A DNA stretch of 64,000 bases, from positions 62,001 through 126,000 of the forward strand of contig JABUFB010000007.1 in NCBI GenBank assembly GCA_013314775.1. The letters run 5' to 3'. The notes under the pieces are model-generated. The model made no database searches, was not told the DNA's origin, and saw only the letters and a program-made list of their open reading frames with translations. A program made the translations under genes and the position numbers. Shown piece by piece: positions 59,053-64,000 of the stretch. The DNA comes from Armatimonadota bacterium (GTDB taxonomy: Bacteria; Armatimonadota; Zipacnadia; Zipacnadales; JABUFB01). The stretch's first letter is position 1. Every line of letters begins with the position of its first letter.

Positions 59053-61755
59053 CTACTGCGCTCCGTCCTCCAGCCATTCCAGTGTGAATCGCGCGAAAGT
59101 CAGGCTCTCATAGGGGTGGTGCTCGCCGCGTTCATACAGGCAGGCGAAGGTTCCGTCGGCAAGTCGCGCCAGGCACGGGTAGGCGGAATGGCCGGGAAAG
59201 AGAACCTTCTCGATGGGCCAGGTCTGCCCTTCGTCACGGCTGGCGCGGATGGTTTCATTGGTGCGCTTGAGACTGGCGCAGTTGGCGAAGAGCCAGAGCG
59301 GGCCCTGGGGCGTATCCGTAGCTATCAAACTTGCGTCGCATACCGGCTCTAGCAGCCTTTCATCCAGGACCGGATCGGACCAGGACTGTCCGCCGTCGTC
59401 GCTCCAGGCAATAGCGCGCCGGTTTGTCCCGCTATTGGTCCGCATGTTCAGGCACAGTCGACCGCCGGTGGTTTCCACCACCTCGCACTCGTTGCAGTCC
59501 TTGAAGAGGGGACGGATGGTCGGGCCCGGGGTCCAGGTGATGCCGCCGTCATCGCTGAAGATCACGCCGGAACGGTATTCCTGGGTCTCTTTGCCCATCT
59601 CGCCGCCCATGTACCACATGGGGATGACCAGACGGCCGGAACGGGTCTGAATGCCGTTCCCCGGGCCGGTTGCTACGCGGGTCCAGTCGAAGTCCACCTG
59701 CCTGACCTGATTCGTGATCTCCTGCAGCGGCGAGAAGTTTGCGCCCTCATCAGCGCTTCGCATCAAGAATACACGCTGGTTGTTTCGGCACAGGAGCAGG
59801 ATCACATCGCCCGACTTCCTGTCCTGCACCGGGCAGGGGTTGCCCATGGTGTTGCGCTCGTCGTCGGCGAGCACTTGCATGGGGCCCCAGGTCTCTCCAT
59901 TGTCAAGGCTGCGTTTGAGCACCATGTCGATGTTGCCGAAGTCCGCAGAGCTCTCGCGCCGGGCCTCGCAGAAAGCCAGGATCGTGCCTTTCGCGGTGAC
60001 CAGCAGAGACGGGATGCGGAAGGTGTGTGTGTCTTCCGTGCCCGATACGAATAGGGGACGCTCGCGCGGAAGCAAGGCGGTCTTGCGGTCCAGTTCGTCC
60101 AGCGTAAAGTGCCACGCGGCAACAGAGTGCTTCTCGCCCTCGGCCAGGACAATGTATGTGGTGGTCACCAGTGTGCCGTCCGACAGGAGTTCCAGGCCGG
60201 GGTAGCCGAGGTCGTACTTCACGGGGCTGTTGTAGAACCGCACTCGATACTGGCCTTCACGCAGGTTGACCAGGTCCTCATAGGTGCCCACCCACCCCAC
60301 GAAGTCGCCCGCGGTAGGGCTGGTCTGGGCGACGTCGCGGAATGTCATCACCAGTCGGCCATCGGCAGCATAGCGGGGCATGTGGCGGTCCCCGGTGAGG
60401 CTCGCGGGAAGCTCCACGGGCCTGCTCCACGTCTCGCCCTCGTCATCGGTGACGCAGAGCATGGAATTGTAGCGGCGCGCGTTTTCGCGCATGACCATGG
60501 CGATCTGTCGGCCGTCGGGTGACACAACGAGCGCGGGCTCGCACAGGTCGGCGCCTTCGAACTCGGCGATCATTCGCTCGGGGCCCCAGGTGAGGCCGCC
60601 GTCCTCGGAGACGCTCTGCCAGATGGTGAGCGGGGAGCGGTCGCAATCATTGGGTCCGCGGTGATAGACGCACAGGTGCCGCCCCCCGGATATAGGGACG
60701 ATGGTGATGGGCGCCACCACGCAATGCAGGCCGTTGGGCTCCAGCGGCGTCCACGTCTTCCCAAGATCGAGAGACACCGACTGCCTCATGGCCCCGTTGC
60801 CTTCCATCATCAGGAGACGCTCCACGCCGTCGGGACCGATGATGCGGTGCAGGCATGGGCAGTTAGTGGCTGTGGCCCAGTTGTCGGGCACCGGAAGTCG
60901 TTCGCTCCAGGTGCGGCCGCCGTCATCGCTGCGTTTCAAGACCGCCGAAGGGCCGCCATGACCCAGCGGGTAGGTGCAGTAGATGGTCTTGCCGTCGGCA
61001 AGGAGCACAGTGGTAGGGTGGCCCAGATACTGGCCTTCAATGCGCTCCACAACTGTCAGGCGGTGCTTCTCGGTGGACAGATCAATGGTGGGAATGGTGT
61101 AGTTGGTGGGCTGGGTGCGCGGCGGGGGGAGCGGCCGGATATCACCCGTCGCCGAGAAATGGGTAACGCGCATGAGGCTGCGCCAGGGCCTGAGCCCGAA
61201 CTGGCCGAAGGGCCTGTTGCCGCTGAACTGCACCGCTCGCACCAGGGCGCCGTCGATGAGGAACCGCAACCGGTCACCCTCGCGAACGGCTTCGAAGACG
61301 AAGGGCACGCCGTTGCGGACAACATTCTGGATACCCTCGGCGAACTGGGTACCCGGGCCGAAAACCGGGCCGCTGAAGAACATCTGTCCGGTAGCGCCCT
61401 CAAAGCCAAAATGGCTCTTTCCGTCGATGACGAAGCTGGCAGCGCTCTTGTCAAGGTCGAAGATGGTCAACTCCGCGCGAATGCGGAAGTCGCCGCAGCC
61501 CAGGGCATTGCCTGCCCAGAGAACATTGTTCACGCCCTGCAGTTCGAGGTAATCGCCGCCGCGCACCCAGGGGCGGCCTTCCTCCCGCACACAGACTGGC
61601 TTGCCGGCATCCACGAACACGGCGCTGCTTGCGGCAGTTCCGCTCACGGTGGAGTTCCCCCTGAGAGGCTGAGGTTGGGCGGCGCAAGTCACTGTCACGG
61701 CAAAGAGCGCCGCAACCAGCGCGGCGCTCGGGAGACCGGGGAGATGGCTGTTCAT
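59053..61755 (-). CDS. Secreted sialidase/neuraminidase-like protein with two BNR propellers
   Basis: A 900-residue secreted protein (signal peptide about 1-25). Residues about 45-215 look like a LamG/DUF1080-type lectin domain (FRIRAELTIFDLDK...VPFVFEAVREGDRL). Two propellers follow. The first (about 240-535) has Asp boxes SDDGGRTW, SLDLGKTW, SEDGGLTW and TDDEGETW. The second (about 545-895) begins with the sialidase FRIP motif (TFRIPSLLVTAKG) and an EARRES stretch and has Asp boxes SLDNGETW, SADEGANF, SDDGGITW, SDDGGQSW and SRDEGQTW. Two sialidase folds in one chain are unusual; the second looks catalytic, the first may be a binding domain. The start at 61755 is chosen for the signal peptide; upstream frame sequence is Arg/Ser-rich. 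It lies 46 bases after atpG. Confidence 0.82.
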   Translation of the reverse strand: MNSHLPGLPSAALVAALFAVTVTCAAQPQPLRGNSTVSGTAASSAVFVDAGKPVCVREEGRPWVRGGDYLELQGVNNVLWAGNALGCGDFRIRAELTIFDLDKSAASFVIDGKSHFGFEGATGQMFFSGPVFGPGTQFAEGIQNVVRNGVPFVFEAVREGDRLRFLIDGALVRAVQFSGNRPFGQFGLRPWRSLMRVTHFSATGDIRPLPPPRTQPTNYTIPTIDLSTEKHRLTVVERIEGQYLGHPTTVLLADGKTIYCTYPLGHGGPSAVLKRSDDGGRTWSERLPVPDNWATATNCPCLHRIIGPDGVERLLMMEGNGAMRQSVSLDLGKTWTPLEPNGLHCVVAPITIVPISGGRHLCVYHRGPNDCDRSPLTIWQSVSEDGGLTWGPERMIAEFEGADLCEPALVVSPDGRQIAMVMRENARRYNSMLCVTDDEGETWSRPVELPASLTGDRHMPRYAADGRLVMTFRDVAQTSPTAGDFVGWVGTYEDLVNLREGQYRVRFYNSPVKYDLGYPGLELLSDGTLVTTTYIVLAEGEKHSVAAWHFTLDELDRKTALLPRERPLFVSGTEDTHTFRIPSLLVTAKGTILAFCEARRESSADFGNIDMVLKRSLDNGETWGPMQVLADDERNTMGNPCPVQDRKSGDVILLLCRNNQRVFLMRSADEGANFSPLQEITNQVRQVDFDWTRVATGPGNGIQTRSGRLVIPMWYMGGEMGKETQEYRSGVIFSDDGGITWTPGPTIRPLFKDCNECEVVETTGGRLCLNMRTNSGTNRRAIAWSDDGGQSWSDPVLDERLLEPVCDASLIATDTPQGPLWLFANCASLKRTNETIRASRDEGQTWPIEKVLFPGHSAYPCLARLADGTFACLYERGEHHPYESLTFARFTLEWLEDGAQ

Positions 61756-61801
61756 GGCTCCAGTCTCGTTCCCATGGGCTGGCGCACGGAAGCTCCGGGC
61801 G

Positions 61802-62689
61802 CTACTGGCCTTCTCCGGTGAGAGCCTCGAACCCCGATACGATGTCGAGTATCTCCTCGGTGATCGTGGTCTGGCGGATGTGGTGGTACTCCGCTGAGAG
61901 TTCGGCCAGGCGTTCTTCGATATTCCGATCTGCCGCCTGCATTGAAGCGAGACGTGCGGCGTTCTCGCTGGCCTGTGATTCTGTGGCAGCACGGTAGAGT
62001 GAGACCACCAGATGCTGCTCCACGGTGGCCGCGAAGAGCATGTCCCAGTCCATCGTGAATATGGGCACACACCGCGAGGGCCACTCGTCGGCCTTCAGGA
62101 GCCCGAGCCATTCGCTGTCCAGAGGCAGCAGGTTCATGGTTCGCGCGCGGTAGGAGGCCGATGACAGCAGCATATTGTGGCAGAGCACGACCCGATCAAT
62201 GCCCCGCTCAGTCCGCCAGTCCTGGATGATGTGCAGCAGCCTGCCTACCAGCGGCGCTGTGCCCTGGAGGGATGCGGGGGTCGGCAAGAGCGCCTCGGGC
62301 ACCAGCCCTTCATCCTCAAGGCGCGATGCGGCCCGCGACCCGACACAGACCAGCGCGGGTTCGGCGTCCGGGCTGAGGCTCCGGGCCTCAAGAACACTGT
62401 GGTGGACGATCTCCTCGTTGAACTGTCCGCACATGCCCTGGTCGGAGCCGAAGACCACGATGCCCGGGATTCTACTTCGCGACCGATTCTCTACGTAGGC
62501 TCCCGGCGGTCGGTTGCGCAGCAGGGCATGCAGGGCCAGCTTCACCGTGCGGTTGTACTCCGCAAGGGCGCGGACGGACGCGTGCATCTCGTTCATCTTC
62601 ACAGCCGCCAGGGCCTTCATCGTCTTGACCACGGAATGAAGGTCCTGGGCCGTGCGTATTTTGCGCTTCAGTTCCTGGGCGGTGGCCAT
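61802..62689 (-). CDS. atpG: ATP synthase (F/N-type) gamma subunit
   Basis: A 295-residue gamma subunit of a rotary ATPase. The N-terminal helix reads ELKRKIRTAQDLHSVVKTMK and the C-terminal helix EYHHIRQTTITEEILDIVSG, the two halves of the rotor coiled coil; the middle (IVVFGSDQGMCGQFNEEIV) is the Rossmann-like core. GGGAG lies about 8 bases before the ATG at 62689. It follows atpA by 88 bases and has no beta or epsilon gene behind it: the next gene is a sialidase. In ordinary F-ATPase operons gamma precedes beta and epsilon, while in N-ATPase operons gamma is last, so this looks like an N-ATPase. Confidence 0.9.
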   Translation of the reverse strand: MATAQELKRKIRTAQDLHSVVKTMKALAAVKMNEMHASVRALAEYNRTVKLALHALLRNRPPGAYVENRSRSRIPGIVVFGSDQGMCGQFNEEIVHHSVLEARSLSPDAEPALVCVGSRAASRLEDEGLVPEALLPTPASLQGTAPLVGRLLHIIQDWRTERGIDRVVLCHNMLLSSASYRARTMNLLPLDSEWLGLLKADEWPSRCVPIFTMDWDMLFAATVEQHLVVSLYRAATESQASENAARLASMQAADRNIEERLAELSAEYHHIRQTTITEEILDIVSGFEALTGEGQ

Positions 62690-62777
62690 CTGCGCTCCCG
62701 GCGTCAGTTCGCTTCGATGACGTGATCGTGCCCGCCCAATCCCTCGCGGTCCTGGGGCCGGCAGTCACTCTCCGTTT

Positions 62778-64000
62778 TCATTCATCGTCTCGTGGCTGTT
62801 TCTCGAGCACCTGTCGGGCTGCGCTCACTATGCTTGCCGTGTCTTGATCGGTCAGCCTGTCACCCCGCCGGATACGCTTGCACAGCTCGGGCAGTTGAGT
62901 TACCACTGCGCGGCGGATCGCCTGCTCGGCATCCGCGATACCGTCCAGGGGGATTCCGTCCAGCACGCCGCGGGTGACGCAGACCAGCACAGCGATCTGC
63001 TCCTCCACGGGGACGGGCGCGTACTGGGGCTGTTTGAGTGCCTCGCGCACCCGCCGGCCGCGTTCCAGTGTGCGGCGGGTGTCCTCATCGAGACGGGTTC
63101 CGAAGCGGGCGAAGGTCTCGAGTTCCTCGAACTGCGAGTAGGACAGGCGCAGTTCGCCGGAGATGTCCTTGAAGGCCGCCAGTTGAGCCTTGCCACCAAC
63201 CCGGGATACGGATGTCCCCACATCCACGGCGGGGAGAAACCCCTTCTGGAACAGGTCGGGGGACAGATAGATCTGCCCGTCGGTGATGGAGATGAGGTTG
63301 GTCGGGATGTATGCGGCCACATTCTGCGCTTCCGTCTCGACGATGGGCAGAGCGGTGAGTGAGCCGCCGCCATACTCGGGACGCAAGCGAGTGGAGCGTT
63401 CCAGCAGTCGGGAGTGGATGTAGAAGATGTCCCCGGGGAAGGCCTCGCGTCCCGGCGGCCGGCGCAGGAGCAGGGACAGCTCGCGGTAAGCCCTGGAGTG
63501 GCGCGTCAGGTCGTCGTAGATCACCAGCACGTCGCGGCCTGTCTCCATGAAATACTCGCCCATGGTGGTCGCCGCATAGGGCGCGACGTACTGCAGGCCG
63601 GGGGGGTCTTCGCCGGAGGCCATGACCACCAGGCAGTAGCCCATACCCCCGCGAGCCTGCAGATCGGCCACGAACCGCGCCACCGCCGCGGTGCGTTGGC
63701 CGATGGCGCAATAGATGCACAGGACGCCGGTGTCTTTCTGGTTGATGATGGTGTCCAGCGCGATCGCGGACTTCCCGGTCTGGCGGTCGCCCAGGATCAG
63801 TTCGCGCTGGCCCCTTCCCACGGGGATCAGCGCGTCAATGGCCTTGATTCCGGTCTGCAGGGGTACGGAGACAGGGGCACGGTGCATGATCGGCGGGGCT
63901 TCGCGCTCCACCAGCCGGTGCTCCAGGGCCTGCAGCGGCCTTCCGCCGTCGCGGGGCCTGCCCAGGGGGTCGATGACTCGCCCCAGCAGGCTTTCTCCAA
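62778..64000 (-). CDS. atpA: ATP synthase (F/N-type) alpha subunit, 5' end outside window
   Basis: The reading frame runs to the window edge, so the N-terminal part is missing; about 407 residues are visible, starting with [19 protein letters not shown]. The nucleotide-binding P-loop reads [14 protein letters not shown], and the conserved [39 protein letters not shown] and [16 protein letters not shown] follow. Alpha subunits hold the non-catalytic ATP sites of the F1 head. The GTG at 63911 is an internal codon, not the start. With atpG next and no beta gene downstream, the order A-G matches the 3' end of an N-ATPase (Na+/H+-translocating alternative ATPase) operon. Confidence 0.95.
   Translation of the reverse strand, partial: GESLLGRVIDPLGRPRDGGRPLQALEHRLVEREAPPIMHRAPVSVPLQTGIKAIDALIPVGRGQRELILGDRQTGKSAIALDTIINQKDTGVLCIYCAIGQRTAAVARFVADLQARGGMGYCLVVMASGEDPPGLQYVAPYAATTMGEYFMETGRDVLVIYDDLTRHSRAYRELSLLLRRPPGREAFPGDIFYIHSRLLERSTRLRPEYGGGSLTALPIVETEAQNVAAYIPTNLISITDGQIYLSPDLFQKGFLPAVDVGTSVSRVGGKAQLAAFKDISGELRLSYSQFEELETFARFGTRLDEDTRRTLERGRRVREALKQPQYAPVPVEEQIAVLVCVTRGVLDGIPLDGIADAEQAIRRAVVTQLPELCKRIRRGDRLTDQDTASIVSAARQVLEKQPRDDE

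Noticed and set aside
63822-63911. Start of atpA at the GTG at 63911
   Set aside because: The frame continues in typical alpha-subunit sequence to the window edge, so the true start is outside.
1-64000. tRNA, rRNA, CRISPR repeats or insertion sequences
   Set aside because: I saw no cloverleaf-type inverted segments with a CCA-like end, no rRNA-like stretch, no regularly spaced direct repeats and no transposase motif.

Overview
The window is a GC-rich, gene-dense stretch of about 34 protein genes with no rRNA, tRNA, CRISPR array or insertion sequence that I can see. The largest gaps (39311-39517, 54845-55052, 51179-51352, 36586-36732) are all under about 210 bases, and the promoter or leader signals found in them are listed. 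The organism is a diderm with an LPS-type outer membrane: it has lpxD, a BamA with a terminal-Phe beta-signal, an OmpH/Skp chaperone and a TamB-type protein. The many Gfo/Idh/MocA dehydrogenases, large secreted glycosidases, a heparinase II/III with a zinc ribbon and a DUF5703 protein fit Armatimonadota or a similar polysaccharide-degrading phylum. That assignment is inference; no marker gene settles it.

Layout. 41-845: MNT/HEPN pair. 871-11289 (minus): seven-gene operon, read from the right as UroD-like methyltransferase, secreted TIM-barrel-like protein, Gfo/Idh dehydrogenase, duplicated amidotransferase-like protein, sodium:solute symporter, non-pyrrolysine MttB-family methyltransferase and NodB-like deacetylase. 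11408-17494: two very large secreted glycan-active proteins facing each other. 17641-23713 (plus): YprB-type nuclease, a dehydrogenase/FAH-hydrolase cluster that looks like sugar-acid catabolism, and lipoyl synthase. 23710/23803-42544 (plus): envelope-biogenesis locus with a 4260-residue TamB-like protein, ECF sigma factor, bamA, skp/ompH, a secreted coiled-coil protein and lpxD, closed by a hairpin terminator. 43834-51178 (minus): CHASE2 adenylate cyclase, heparinase and Ser/Thr kinase-PQQ propeller in one tight operon, divergent from a FecR-domain protein. 53471-58986: HMGL-family synthase resembling Re-citrate synthase, an aldo/keto reductase-like protein, a rubredoxin-oxidoreductase-rubrerythrin fusion and another Gfo/Idh dehydrogenase. 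59053-64000 (minus): a double-propeller sialidase downstream of the gamma and alpha subunits of an F/N-type ATPase; alpha runs off the window edge.

What stands out. The TamB-like protein is over three times the usual length and carries about 15 degenerate tandem repeats of about 165-175 residues. It is best read as starting at a CTG with a perfect ribosome binding site overlapping the lipA stop. The secreted DUF5703 protein appears to carry a circularly permuted LamG module. The skp-lpxD transcript has a leader with mutually exclusive hairpins. The rubrerythrin part of the fusion has its own internal ribosome binding site. The MttB/UroD-like operon resembles a methyl-transfer pathway but lacks a corrinoid protein in the window.
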